Part shown: positions 56,309-64,000 of the stretch, in pieces
How the letters are laid out: every line of letters starts with the position of its first letter
Numbering within the stretch: the first letter of the stretch is position 1
Origin: an uncultured Pelagibacteraceae bacterium
GTDB lineage: Bacteria > Pseudomonadota > Alphaproteobacteria > Pelagibacterales > Pelagibacteraceae
DNA: 64,000 nt
Direction: 5' to 3'
NCBI GenBank assembly: GCA_902622245.1
Contig: CACNPC010000002.1
Span: 62,001-126,000 of the forward strand
Position numbers and translations under genes: made by a program
The notes under the pieces: model-generated
What the model saw: only the letters and a program-made list of their open reading frames with translations
The model's database searches: none
Told to the model about the DNA's origin: nothing

Positions 56309-56772
56309 TGGACTTAAAAGATTTATATCAAGAGATAATACTAGATCATGGAAAAAATCCAAGGAATTTAGGAAAGTTCGACAATTATAATAAAGACGCG
56401 AAGGGTAATAACCCTTTATGTGGTGATAACGTTCATGTTTATCTTAGATTAAATGAAAATAAAAAAGTCGAAGATATTGCATTTGAGGGGCATGGCTGTG
56501 CTATTTCAATGGCATCAGCATCAATTATGACTGATATGGTTAGAGGCAAAGAAGAGAAAGAGGTAAAAGAAATTGTAACTGATTTTTTAGGAATGATAAA
56601 AGAAAAAGATTCTTTAGAAACTAATATTTTAAAAGATGACGAAAAAACTAAATTAATGAGTTTATCTGGTGTTAAGCAATACCCTATGAGAGTAAAGTGT
56701 GCAACTTTATCTTGGCATACTCTCACATCAGCATTAAATAATTCAGATCAAATTGTAAAAACAGAAGAATGA
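56308..56772 (+). CDS. sufU: SufU-type sulfur acceptor/scaffold protein
   Basis: A 154-aa IscU-fold protein with three conserved Cys: 'NPLCGDN', 'GHGCAISMASASIM' and 'VKCATLSW'. The roughly 65-residue distance between the second and third Cys marks the SufU subtype, which carries an insertion relative to IscU. SufU relatives bind zinc and accept persulfide sulfur from SufS, replacing SufE. No sufE is present in this operon. It is coupled to sufS (TAATG) and sufT (ATGA). Confidence 0.9.
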   Translation: MDLKDLYQEIILDHGKNPRNLGKFDNYNKDAKGNNPLCGDNVHVYLRLNENKKVEDIAFEGHGCAISMASASIMTDMVRGKEEKEVKEIVTDFLGMIKEKDSLETNILKDDEKTKLMSLSGVKQYPMRVKCATLSWHTLTSALNNSDQIVKTEE

Positions 56773-57071
56773 AAATGGATCTTAAAGAAAAAGTAATTGC
56801 TGAAATAAAAAAAATTTATGATCCTGAGATACCTGTTAATATATACGAATTAGGATTGATATACGATATTATCGTTAATAATTCAGAAGTTAAGGTTAAA
56901 ATGACTTTAACCACACCAAATTGTCCAGTAGCTGAAAGTTTGCCTAAAGAAGTTAAAGACAGTATATTAGAAATTAAAGAAGTTTCAAAAGTAGATCTTG
57001 ATTTAGTCTGGGAACCACCATGGGATAAATCAATGATGTCTGAAGCTGCAAAACTTGAATTAAATTTATGA
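56769..57071 (+). CDS. sufT: SufT/MIP18-family Fe-S maturation protein
   Basis: A 100-aa DUF59 protein. 'KIYDPEIPVNIYELGLIYDI' and 'TLTTPNCPVAESLPKEVKDS' with the conserved Cys identify the family, followed by 'VDLVWEPPWDKSMMSE'-like ending. It assists maturation or delivery of clusters. The start could be the first or third codon (both ATG). It overlaps both neighbours by 4 bases. Confidence 0.9.
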   Translation: MKMDLKEKVIAEIKKIYDPEIPVNIYELGLIYDIIVNNSEVKVKMTLTTPNCPVAESLPKEVKDSILEIKEVSKVDLDLVWEPPWDKSMMSEAAKLELNL

Positions 57072-57403
57072 CAAAACAAATTATAACATTAAGCGATAAC
57101 GCAGCTCAAAGAATAAAAGAAATTATGTCTAATGCTGAAAAAGACTCTTTAGGAGTTAGAGTTGGAGTTAAGTCAGGTGGGTGCGCAGGGATGTCTTATG
57201 TTATGGAGTACACGAAAGAAGCAAACCCAAATGACGAAGTAGTAGAAGATAAAGGTGTGAAAGTCTTCATAGACTCTGCAGCGGTAATGTATTTACTTGG
57301 AACAGAAATGGATTTTAAAAAAGAAAAATTTTCTTCACAATTTGTATTTAATAACCCGAATGAAACGGAGAGATGTGGATGTGGAGAATCCTTTAAAATA
57401 TAG
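57068..57403 (+). CDS. sufA: A-type Fe-S carrier (SufA/HesB family)
   Basis: A 111-aa carrier with the three A-type Cys: 'SGGCAGMSYVMEY' and C-terminal 'RCGCGESFKI'. It transfers clusters from SufBCD to apo-targets. It is the last gene of the iscR-sufBCDSUTA run. No clear terminator follows before the mini-gene at 57463. Confidence 0.94.
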   Translation: MTKQIITLSDNAAQRIKEIMSNAEKDSLGVRVGVKSGGCAGMSYVMEYTKEANPNDEVVEDKGVKVFIDSAAVMYLLGTEMDFKKEKFSSQFVFNNPNETERCGCGESFKI

Positions 57404-57462
57404 TATTTAATATACGCATATCAGCATTGCGTTTATTGCATATCTATGATAGAATCATTGAT

Positions 57463-57627
57463 ATGAACACTTTTGAGCATAAAAACCTGATTAACTCTGA
57501 AGTTAAAACTCAAAAAAGAAAATCTTTATTCAGAAGTTTAATTAAACCAGTAGAAGCGGGCGCTCATGGCACCCTCAACTACGTGGTTAAAAAAGGTTTA
57601 GGAAAAAATAAAATAGCTAAAAAATAA
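57463..57627 (+). CDS. Unrecognised 54-aa basic protein with a GC-rich internal segment
   Basis: I do not recognise this protein. From the ATG at 57463 it reads 'MNTFEHKNLINSEVKTQKRK' and ends in a Lys-rich tail. Thirteen codons before the tail use 8 G/C third positions (GCG, GGC, GGC, ACC, CTC, AAC, TAC, GTG), unlike anything around it. That stretch folds into a two-stem hairpin, so the locus may be a small RNA or have dual function. There is no Shine-Dalgarno. A TATGAT at 57445-57450 could be a -10 box. The ORF track start 12 codons earlier has no extra support. Confidence 0.45.
   Translation: MNTFEHKNLINSEVKTQKRKSLFRSLIKPVEAGAHGTLNYVVKKGLGKNKIAKK
57545..57588 (+). ncRNA. Candidate structured RNA element (two-stem hairpin)
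   Basis: AACCA-GTAG pairs with CTAC-g-TGGTT (9 pairs with one bulged G). Inside a 4x4 internal loop (AAGC/TCAA) lies a second stem, GGG-c-GC with GC-a-CCC, closed by a TCATG loop. The GC content is far above the surroundings. The element sits in the mini-gene 3' of the suf operon and just past the convergent glnA end. It matches no RNA class I can name. Confidence 0.4.
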
Positions 57628-57638
57628 AAAAGCTATTT
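57611..57638. terminator. AT-rich inverted repeat between convergent mini-gene and glnA
   Basis: AAATAGCT pairs with AGCTATTT around a 12-base A-rich loop, spanning the 3' ends of the 54-aa ORF and glnA. Its location between convergent genes suits a bidirectional terminator, but it is weak and lacks a good T run. Confidence 0.35.
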
Positions 57639-59043
57639 AACAACTATAGTACATATCAAACTCAATAGGATGAGGTGTATGTTCAAAGTTGTGTATCTCC
57701 TCAAATTTAAGAGCAATATAAGCATCAATTTGATCGTCAGTAAATACTCCACCTTGAGTTAAAAACTTTCTATCTTTATCTAAACTTTCCATTGCTTCTC
57801 TTAATGATCCGCAAACAGTTGGAACTTTTTTAACTTCCTTCTCTGATAAAGCGTAAAGATCTTTATCAAAGGATTTGCCTGGATCAATTTTATTTTTGAT
57901 GCCGTCAATTCCCGCCATTAACATAGATGCAAATGTTAAATATGGATTACCAGATGCATCTGGAAATCTAATTTCACATCTTGCCCCTTTTTTGCTTAGA
58001 GTTATCGGAATTCGACAAGATGCCGATCTGTTTCTTGCAGAATAAGCAAGCAACACTGGAGCTTCAAAACCTGGAATTAATCTTTTATAACTATTTGTTG
58101 TAGCATTTGAAAACGCATTAATAGCCTTAGCATGTTTAAGTATTCCACCAATATAATAAAGTGCAGTTTGTGACAAACCTGAATATTTATTTCCAGAAAA
58201 AACTGGAGTTTTTCCTTTCCAAACTGATTGGTGAACGTGCATTCCTGATCCATTATCACCTTTTACAGGTTTAGGCATAAACGTAGCAGTTTTACCAAAT
58301 GAATGTGAAACCATTTGAACTACATATTTGTATAATTGAACATTATCGGCTTGATCAACTAATGTGCCAAAAAGCATTCCAAGTTCGTGCTGACTTGGAG
58401 CAACTTCATGGTGATGTTTTTCAACTGTGATACCTACGTCTCTTAAACCTTTTAGGTATTCACCTCTTATATCCTGAGCACTATCTACTGGAGGAACTGG
58501 AAAATATCCACCTTTAACTCCAGGTCTATGACCCATATTCCCATTTTCATAACTTTTTCCAGAATTATATGGTCCTTCTGTACTATCTATCGAAAAACTT
58601 GTTTCGTTCATGTCGTTTTTGATTTTTACATCATCAAAAACAAAAAACTCTGGCTCTGGACCGAAGTAAGCTTTATCACCTATACCAGTCTTCTTTAAAT
58701 AAGCTTCAGCTTTCTTCGCTATCCCTCTTGGATCTCTTTCATAAGGATTTCTTTTAATTGCATCTAATATGTCGCAAAATAAAACAAGAGTATTATGAGA
58801 TGTAAATGGATCAACGATTTGTCTATTTAAATCTGGTTTTAATATCATGTCAGATTCATTTATCGCTTTCCATCCAGCAATAGATGATCCATCAAAAAAT
58901 ACACCATCGGTTAACATGTCCCCATCGACTACCGATGCATCCATAGTTAAGTGCTGTAATTTACCTCTTGGGTCTGTAAATCTTAAATCGACAAACTCAA
59001 TTTGCTTGTCTTTCATCATTTTTAGAACTTTGCTTGCGCTCAT
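57637..59043 (-). CDS. glnA: Glutamine synthetase, type I
   Basis: A 468-aa enzyme that assimilates ammonia into glutamine. 'FVDLRFTDPRGKLQHLTM', 'YFGPEPEFFVFDDV', 'GSGMHVHQSVWKG' and 'NRSASCRIPIT' are GSI-beta motifs. 'KDLYALSEKE' holds the Tyr that would be adenylylated by GlnE. The start is backed by AGGAG six bases upstream. No sigma-54 -24/-12 box or recognisable riboswitch is in the upstream spacer, and no ntrBC follows it. Confidence 0.96.
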   Translation of the reverse strand: MSASKVLKMMKDKQIEFVDLRFTDPRGKLQHLTMDASVVDGDMLTDGVFFDGSSIAGWKAINESDMILKPDLNRQIVDPFTSHNTLVLFCDILDAIKRNPYERDPRGIAKKAEAYLKKTGIGDKAYFGPEPEFFVFDDVKIKNDMNETSFSIDSTEGPYNSGKSYENGNMGHRPGVKGGYFPVPPVDSAQDIRGEYLKGLRDVGITVEKHHHEVAPSQHELGMLFGTLVDQADNVQLYKYVVQMVSHSFGKTATFMPKPVKGDNGSGMHVHQSVWKGKTPVFSGNKYSGLSQTALYYIGGILKHAKAINAFSNATTNSYKRLIPGFEAPVLLAYSARNRSASCRIPITLSKKGARCEIRFPDASGNPYLTFASMLMAGIDGIKNKIDPGKSFDKDLYALSEKEVKKVPTVCGSLREAMESLDKDRKFLTQGGVFTDDQIDAYIALKFEEIHNFEHTPHPIEFDMYYSC

Positions 59044-59124
59044 ATAATCTCCTGTAGAATTAAATATCTGGGTTAATTACCAATATTGTTATAATAAAGA
59101 ATACATATAATGAGGATATCACCT

Positions 59125-59181
59125 ATGCAATTTAAACATATAATTATGCCAATAATTTCAGTACTTTTTTATCAATCATAA
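59125..59181 (+). CDS. Possible 18-aa leader ORF upstream of ybaK-like gene
   Basis: ATG at 59125 is preceded by GAGG at a 9-base spacing and opens 'MQFKHIIMPIISVLFYQS' then TAA, ending 7 bases before the ybaK-like ATG. TATAAT boxes at 59090-59095 and 59106-59111 could drive it. It might couple translation to the next gene. An ORF this short is easily chance. The rest of the 59044-59188 spacer shows only the glnA ribosome-binding site. Confidence 0.25.
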   Translation: MQFKHIIMPIISVLFYQS

Positions 59182-59188
59182 GTTGAAT

Positions 59189-59668
59189 ATGACTTTACTA
59201 AATAAAGAACCAGTTAAAAGAGCAGAGAACTGTCTTAAAGAGTTTGATGAAAAGTTATCAGTAGTAGAATTAGAAAATTCAGCAAAAACAGCATTAGATG
59301 CAGCAAATTCATTAAATTGTGAAGTAGGAGCAATTGTTAAAAGTCTACTTATTAAGATAGAAAATGATTTTTTACTTTGTTTAGTTTCTGGTGACAAAAG
59401 ATGTTCGTTAAATAAATTAAAAAAAATTTCTGAAAAAAAAAATGTAAGAATGGCTTCTGCTGACGAAGTTAAGTCTCAAACAGGATATACAATTGGAGGT
59501 GTATCTCCTGTAGGTCATATAAATAAAATTCAAATATTTATAGATAATTCTTTAAGTAGGTTTAAAGATATTTTTGCTGCAGCTGGTCATCCTAATGTGA
59601 TTTTTAAGATCAATTATGAAAAATTAATTCAAATTACAAAAGGTGATGTGAAAGATATTACAGAATGA
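59189..59668 (+). CDS. YbaK/EbsC-family aminoacyl-tRNA deacylase-like protein
   Basis: About 159 aa of the YbaK/ProX family, which hydrolyses mischarged tRNAs such as Cys-tRNA(Pro). 'EVGAIVKSLLIKIENDFLLC' carries the conserved Lys, then 'SGDKRCSLNKLKKIS' and 'QTGYTIGGVSPVGH' are family motifs. The ORF track starts at a TTG; the ATG two codons later ('MTLLNKEPVKRAEN') is preferred. It overlaps the next transporter gene by 4 bases. Confidence 0.87.
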   Translation: MTLLNKEPVKRAENCLKEFDEKLSVVELENSAKTALDAANSLNCEVGAIVKSLLIKIENDFLLCLVSGDKRCSLNKLKKISEKKNVRMASADEVKSQTGYTIGGVSPVGHINKIQIFIDNSLSRFKDIFAAAGHPNVIFKINYEKLIQITKGDVKDITE

Positions 59669-60552
59669 AGCAAGCTAATTTAACAGATTATTTTTTATTA
59701 ACATTATTATCAATAATTTGGGCATCTGCTTTTTTTAATATAAAAATTGCAACAGAGTCGTTCGGTCCAATTACAATTGCTTTTTTGAGAGTATTTTTTG
59801 GATCTATACCAGTATTAATTTTATGTTTTTATAAAAAAATAGTAATTGAAGCATTTTCAAAAGATTGGCATTGGTTCATGTTAATAGGACTAATCAATTT
59901 AGTTATACCATTCTTTTTAATTGCTTACGGGGTAAAATCTGTGCAAAGTAATTTGGCAGCAATTTTGATGTCTACTACTCCTTTGAGCTCTACTATATTA
60001 GGTCACTTTTATACAAAAAACGAAAAATTTAATATTGCCAAAACTATAGGAATATTAATAGGATTTGCAGGAATTGTTTATTTATTTTCTGATAATATTT
60101 TAATCGATGAAAATAATTTTCTTTCAGCAATATTAATTTTAGTAGGATCAACATGTTATGTAATAGGTGGAGTTTTAACACTTAAAATTAGTAAGAAAAA
60201 AAATGAAAATGTTACTGGATCAATATTAATTTGGGCAACTCTGATTTTATTTCCTTTGATGTGTTTATTAGAAACTCCTTGGGAAAATACCCCATCATTA
60301 AATTCAACTATGTCAGTAATTTATCTTGGTATAATACCAACAGGAGTTGCGTGGCTTTTAAGGTTTAAAATTTTGAAAAATAATGGTTTAATTTTTCAAT
60401 CTCAAGTCTCATACTTAATCCCAATCTTTGGAATTATTTTAGGCTATATATTTTTAAATGAATTAATAACTTATAAGGTATTAATATCTTTATTGGCAGT
60501 AGTTGTAGGAATTTATTTTGTTAGAAAAGCAGATACAAAAATTATGATTTAA
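59665..60552 (+). CDS. EamA/DMT-family transporter
   Basis: A 295-aa inner-membrane protein with about ten helices. 'LLSIIWASAFFNIKIATESF' and 'ITIAFLRVFFGSIPVLIL' open the first EamA repeat; 'SYLIPIFGIILGYIFLNE' closes the second. ATGA coupling to the ybaK-like gene. The substrate is unknown. The 3' end overlaps the convergent methyltransferase gene by 11 bases. Confidence 0.88.
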   Translation: MKQANLTDYFLLTLLSIIWASAFFNIKIATESFGPITIAFLRVFFGSIPVLILCFYKKIVIEAFSKDWHWFMLIGLINLVIPFFLIAYGVKSVQSNLAAILMSTTPLSSTILGHFYTKNEKFNIAKTIGILIGFAGIVYLFSDNILIDENNFLSAILILVGSTCYVIGGVLTLKISKKKNENVTGSILIWATLILFPLMCLLETPWENTPSLNSTMSVIYLGIIPTGVAWLLRFKILKNNGLIFQSQVSYLIPIFGIILGYIFLNELITYKVLISLLAVVVGIYFVRKADTKIMI

Positions 60553-61462
60553 GTGAAGATATAGAGCTAATATGCTCTGGATTTGTCTCACAACACCCAC
60601 CTAAAATTGTTGCCCCACCTTCTATGAATTTTTTTGATAAATTATAAAATGCATTTGCATCAAAATTATCTCTTTTTCCTAAAGATTGATTCGGATTTAC
60701 TCCAATTTCATTAGGTTTCGCTGTATTAAATGTCTGAATTGGGCCTGGTTCATCAACTCCCCACAAATTTATTTTAAATCCAAATGGAACTTTACAATTA
60801 AAAAATTTATCTAACACTAGTAATGATATTTCTGGAGAAACACATGCACAAACTACACCGAGTGTATTTTCATGTTTAATAATTTCAATTAATTGCTCAA
60901 TTTTTTCTTTTGAAGGTAGGTCGCCATTTTTTTTTAAATGTATTCCAATTAAAATTTTTTTGTTTAACTTTTTAGATACATTAAGAGCAGCTTTAACTTC
61001 ATTAGTGCTGCTAATAACGTCTAAATATAAAAAATCAGTAAATTCACTTAAAATATCTGCTTGTTCAAACATATCTTCCTCTATTAATTTGATATCCCGA
61101 TTATCAGTTATATAAGTGTCTCTTTGGCTTGGAATTGATCCAGCTACTAATACTTTTTTCTTTGATAAATCTTTAGCTTTGATTGCAAGTTTACATGCAA
61201 TTTCGTTTAATTTTTTGAATTGATTACCAACATTATTTTCTATTAATCTAAATTTTCTACAACTAAAAGTGTTTGTAACTATAACATCTGAGCCTGAGTT
61301 GATATATGATAGATGAGTATCAATTAACATTTGATGATATTTTTCATCTAATAAAGCGCTAGCAGACCATAAGGTCCCCATAGATACCATTCCTTTTTCA
61401 AGTAATAATTGACCCAAGCCGCCATCTAATATTCTTATTTTTTTAAAAAAATTGTTATCCAT
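60542..61462 (-). CDS. Homocysteine S-methyltransferase-family protein
   Basis: A 306-aa TIM-barrel enzyme of the MmuM/BHMT/MetH-N family. 'ILDGGLGQLLLEKG' at the N-terminus and three candidate zinc Cys, one in 'VVCACVSPE' and two in 'ILGGCCETNPEHI', are present. It would methylate homocysteine to methionine using a methyl donor such as S-methylmethionine or a betaine; the donor is not predictable. It is coupled by an 8-base overlap to an EamA transporter that could bring in a substrate. Confidence 0.87.
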   Translation of the reverse strand: MDNNFFKKIRILDGGLGQLLLEKGMVSMGTLWSASALLDEKYHQMLIDTHLSYINSGSDVIVTNTFSCRKFRLIENNVGNQFKKLNEIACKLAIKAKDLSKKKVLVAGSIPSQRDTYITDNRDIKLIEEDMFEQADILSEFTDFLYLDVISSTNEVKAALNVSKKLNKKILIGIHLKKNGDLPSKEKIEQLIEIIKHENTLGVVCACVSPEISLLVLDKFFNCKVPFGFKINLWGVDEPGPIQTFNTAKPNEIGVNPNQSLGKRDNFDANAFYNLSKKFIEGGATILGGCCETNPEHISSISSLKS

Positions 61463-62315
61463 TTTTTTTATCTCTTGTAGCTATAAATACTCCAACAGTT
61501 GTTATTAAAAAACCAATTATGTCACTAAATGTTAATTGTTCATTTAAAAATATCCATGCCATCACTGCTGAAGTAGGAGGTACTAAAAAAAATAAAGTAG
61601 TAGTTTTGCCCACAGTACCTCTTTTGATTAAAAACATAAGAATAGTAAAAGCCCCAAATGAAACTAATATAATTTGGTGAGACATACCTAATATAAAACT
61701 AGTTGTAAAATTTATATAAGCATTTTCAAATATAAACATTAACACTAGATTAAAAAGGCAACCACCAATTGCTTGATATGCATTGTTAACTGACAAAGCT
61801 AAATTTCCACTTAATTTTTTTTGCCACAATGTTCCAGCCGTTATTGCAAATAAAGCTAAGACTGTAGCTAACAATCCTAAAGGAGGAATTTCTTTTCCAA
61901 AATCAATACCTAAGACAGTGACAGAACCAACGAAACCTAAACTGATACCTACCCACTGTTTCCAAGATATTTTTTCTCCAAAAATTGGACCTGATAAAAT
62001 ATTTGTCAAAATTGGTTGAAGTGTAACTATTAAAGCCACAATTGCAGCTGGCATCCCAATTGAAAATGCATACCAACATCCACCTAAATAAATTCCATGA
62101 AATAAAATACCTGTTGAAAAACTTTCAATAATATTTTTTAATTTTCCAAGAATTTTATCATTACTGAAATAAGCAAACACGAGAAAACCAATTGTTACAA
62201 TCCCAAATCTAAATGCTAAAGCTGCAAATGGAGAAGCGTTTTGAACAATTTCTTTCCCAGATATGAATGCCGATGACCATAATAATATAAAGAGCAAAGG
62301 AAATGATTTTGTCAT
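61455..62315 (-). CDS. EamA/DMT-family transporter
   Basis: A 286-aa protein with ten membrane segments; 'LLFILLWSSAFISGKEIVQN' and 'VPPTSAVMAWIFLNEQLTFS' are the EamA repeat signatures. It is upstream of, and overlapping, the homocysteine methyltransferase gene, and 23 bases downstream of the ABC ATPase gene. The link with sulfur-amino-acid metabolism is inference. Confidence 0.88.
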   Translation of the reverse strand: MTKSFPLLFILLWSSAFISGKEIVQNASPFAALAFRFGIVTIGFLVFAYFSNDKILGKLKNIIESFSTGILFHGIYLGGCWYAFSIGMPAAIVALIVTLQPILTNILSGPIFGEKISWKQWVGISLGFVGSVTVLGIDFGKEIPPLGLLATVLALFAITAGTLWQKKLSGNLALSVNNAYQAIGGCLFNLVLMFIFENAYINFTTSFILGMSHQIILVSFGAFTILMFLIKRGTVGKTTTLFFLVPPTSAVMAWIFLNEQLTFSDIIGFLITTVGVFIATRDKKNG

Positions 62316-62338
62316 GGTAAAGATATATGGCGTAATAT

Positions 62339-63136
62339 CTAATTTTTGTTGTGAATTCTATCCATTTCTTGAAGCTCGACTTCAAGTTTGTCTAATTCTT
62401 CACCACCAGCCATCATACTAAGAAGTTTTTCTCTAGAAATATCTTTTTTTTGGAACGTTCCCATGCTTTTGCCTCGGTTAAGCACAGTGAAACTATTACC
62501 AACAGGGTAAGCATGATGCACATTATGAGTAATTAAAATTACAGCCAATCCCTCAGATGCAGCCTTTACAATATATTTTAATACCATTGATGCTTGATGA
62601 ACTCCTAAAGCAGAAGTTGGTTCATCTAAAACTAAAACTTTTGCTCCAAAATATATAGCTCTTGATATTGCTAGGCATTGTCTTTCACCACCAGACATAG
62701 TTCCAACTGCCTGAGATGGATCTCTAACATCGATACCTATCTGTCCCATTCTATCTGCCGCTATCTTATTTGCTTTATCCACATCAAAAGTTTTAAAGAA
62801 AGGAATACCTTTTTGAGGCTCTCTTCCCATAAAAAAATTTCTAGTAACACTCATTAAAGGAACTAATGCTAGATCTTGATAAACTGTTCCTATACCAATA
62901 TCTAAAGCATCTTTGGGTGAGTCAAAAACAATTTTATTATCCTCAAATATAATTTCTCCTTCATCTGGTTTATGAACACCTGCTAAAGTTTTAATTAAAG
63001 TCGACTTTCCAGCTCCGTTATCTCCAAGCAAACACATAATCTCACCTTTTTTTAATCTCATAGTGACATCCTTAAGCGCTATTACCTTCCCAAAAAACTT
63101 ACTAATATTATTAAATTGAACGAGATAGTCAGACAT
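62339..63136 (-). CDS. Sugar-type ABC importer ATP-binding protein
   Basis: A 265-aa single-domain ATPase of the carbohydrate (CUT2) class, like FrcA. Walker A '[16 protein letters not shown]', signature '[16 protein letters not shown]', Walker B '[18 protein letters not shown]'. Canonical RbsA has two ATPase domains in tandem; this one has one and would dimerise. It overlaps the permease gene by one base. The substrate-binding protein gene is presumably beyond the right edge. Confidence 0.9.
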   Translation of the reverse strand: MSDYLVQFNNISKFFGKVIALKDVTMRLKKGEIMCLLGDNGAGKSTLIKTLAGVHKPDEGEIIFEDNKIVFDSPKDALDIGIGTVYQDLALVPLMSVTRNFFMGREPQKGIPFFKTFDVDKANKIAADRMGQIGIDVRDPSQAVGTMSGGERQCLAISRAIYFGAKVLVLDEPTSALGVHQASMVLKYIVKAASEGLAVILITHNVHHAYPVGNSFTVLNRGKSMGTFQKKDISREKLLSMMAGGEELDKLEVELQEMDRIHNKN

Positions 63137-64000
63137 TATTTACTCTCAGTAACTTTCTTTCTGATATAGTTATTAAACACTACAGCTATCAACATCATTG
63201 CTCCTAAGAAAACTTTAAACCAATCAGTGTCAACATCTGTATAAAATATTCCCATAGATACAGTCCCAAATATAATTGCACCAAAAGCTGCACCTATTGC
63301 AGATCCATATCCACCTGTTAAGAGACAACCACCAACAACAGCAGCTGCAATAGCTTCTAGTTCTTTTAAAGTACCTCTCATAGTATCTGCAGAACCCGCA
63401 TCTAATACTTGAATACAAGCAAAAATAGTAGAAGCGACTGCTGTACCGATAAATAGACTTATTTTTACTCTTCCAACAGGCACACCCACATTTGTTGCTC
63501 CAACCTTATCGCCTCCAGATGCAAAGATCCAATTACCGTATCTTGTTTTCATCAATATCCATGTTGCAAACAATGTTAATGCAATAAACCAAATAACTGA
63601 TGGAGGTATTCCAGTTGCAAGAGGAGTTCCATCAGTTCTTAGTTCAATCAAATTTAATGATCCCAACCAAGTAAAAAGCCATTTAAAAGTATCTGTAGCA
63701 AATAACCATGCTAATGGATCATCTTCAATTAATACTCTTAGTCCTGGAACTTGAGTTCTTCCAGTAATCAATCTTGTTATTGCTAATGTCAAACCTCTTA
63801 AAATAAAAAGCATTGCAAGTGTTACAATAAAAGATGGCAAACCAGTTTTAACAACCATTATGCCATTAAAGTATCCAACTAATACTGCCATAGCGAAAGC
63901 AAAAACTATGCTCATCCATAATGGCCAACCCCAATAAATTGCAGGTATTGCGATACAAATTCCAGCAAAGCCAATCATTGATCCAATTGACAAATCAAAT
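63136..64000 (-). CDS. Sugar-type ABC importer permease (5'-truncated by window edge)
   Basis: The RbsC/FrcC-type inner-membrane permease paired with the ATPase. '[20 protein letters not shown]' and '[20 protein letters not shown]' are family motifs. The frame stays open to the window edge; the TTG used by the ORF track falls inside the conserved '[13 protein letters not shown]' stretch and encodes an internal Leu, so the true start lies to the right. A long extracellular loop separates the middle helices. The sugar or polyol carried cannot be assigned. Confidence 0.9.
   Translation of the reverse strand, partial: FDLSIGSMIGFAGICIAIPAIYWGWPLWMSIVFAFAMAVLVGYFNGIMVVKTGLPSFIVTLAMLFILRGLTLAITRLITGRTQVPGLRVLIEDDPLAWLFATDTFKWLFTWLGSLNLIELRTDGTPLATGIPPSVIWFIALTLFATWILMKTRYGNWIFASGGDKVGATNVGVPVGRVKISLFIGTAVASTIFACIQVLDAGSADTMRGTLKELEAIAAAVVGGCLLTGGYGSAIGAAFGAIIFGTVSMGIFYTDVDTDWFKVFLGAMMLIAVVFNNYIRKKVTESK

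Noticed and set aside
59044-59188. Sigma-54 promoter or glutamine riboswitch upstream of glnA
   Set aside because: No GG-N10-GC -24/-12 pair and no recognisable glnA RNA motif were seen in this AT-rich spacer.
1-64000. tRNA, rRNA, CRISPR or IS elements
   Set aside because: Spacers are too short or too AT-rich for tRNAs, no direct-repeat arrays were seen, and no transposase-like protein is in the ORF track.

Overview
The window is AT-rich, densely packed bacterial DNA. Spacers are tiny, 4- to 20-base overlaps are common, and in-frame third codon positions are nearly all A/T. Gene content fits a streamlined marine alphaproteobacterium of the SAR11 (Pelagibacterales) type: NDUFA12 and DUF2155 side by side, a plant/alphaproteobacterial-type gshA, HdaA, a Rrf2-suf operon and many lone transport genes. 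The assignment rests on gene content and base composition, not on a database search. No rRNA, tRNA, insertion sequence, prophage, CRISPR array or recognisable defence locus was seen.

Left part (1-18.5 kb): the 3' part of an amidinotransferase gene and a threonine aldolase gene point right. A long leftward set follows: rpsF-rpsR-rplI-dnaB, an MMPL/RND exporter, cvpA-purF, an HD-domain protein, a YyaL-like protein, gshA-gshB, two transporters, an NmrA-like protein, a GYD protein, then a redox group (exported msrB, a 61-aa unknown, sodB) and a 75-aa ORF6C-like protein. The theme is ribosome and replication housekeeping running into purine, glutathione and oxidative-stress functions.

Middle (18.5-48 kb): fabD-fabG-acpP-gmk; rsmA-pdxA-surA-lptD-lptG-lptF (outer-membrane biogenesis); pepA-ndk; purM-purN; a DUF2066 protein-hda-aspS; an orphan NrdJ C-terminal-domain protein; NDUFA12-DUF2155; aroQ-accB-accC; thiS-thiG; an RNase E/G; and mrcA-prfB-AsmA-like. 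prfB carries the classic +1 programmed frameshift, which the ORF track misses.

Right part (48-64 kb): tyrS, anmK, an alpha/beta hydrolase, then an eight-gene iscR-sufBCDSUTA iron-sulfur operon behind a perfect palindromic operator-like site. A tiny gene with an anomalous GC-rich hairpin follows, then glnA, ybaK-like/EamA, a homocysteine S-methyltransferase with another EamA transporter, and the ATPase and partial permease of a sugar-type ABC importer that runs off the right edge.

Most of the window is core genome. I do not see a clear new multi-gene system. The best leads are the GC-rich hairpin nested in the 57.5-kb mini-gene, the orphan NrdJb-like protein, the PhnZ/MIOX-like HD protein, the RNase E/G without its zinc-link, and several short palindromes in otherwise minimal intergenic space.
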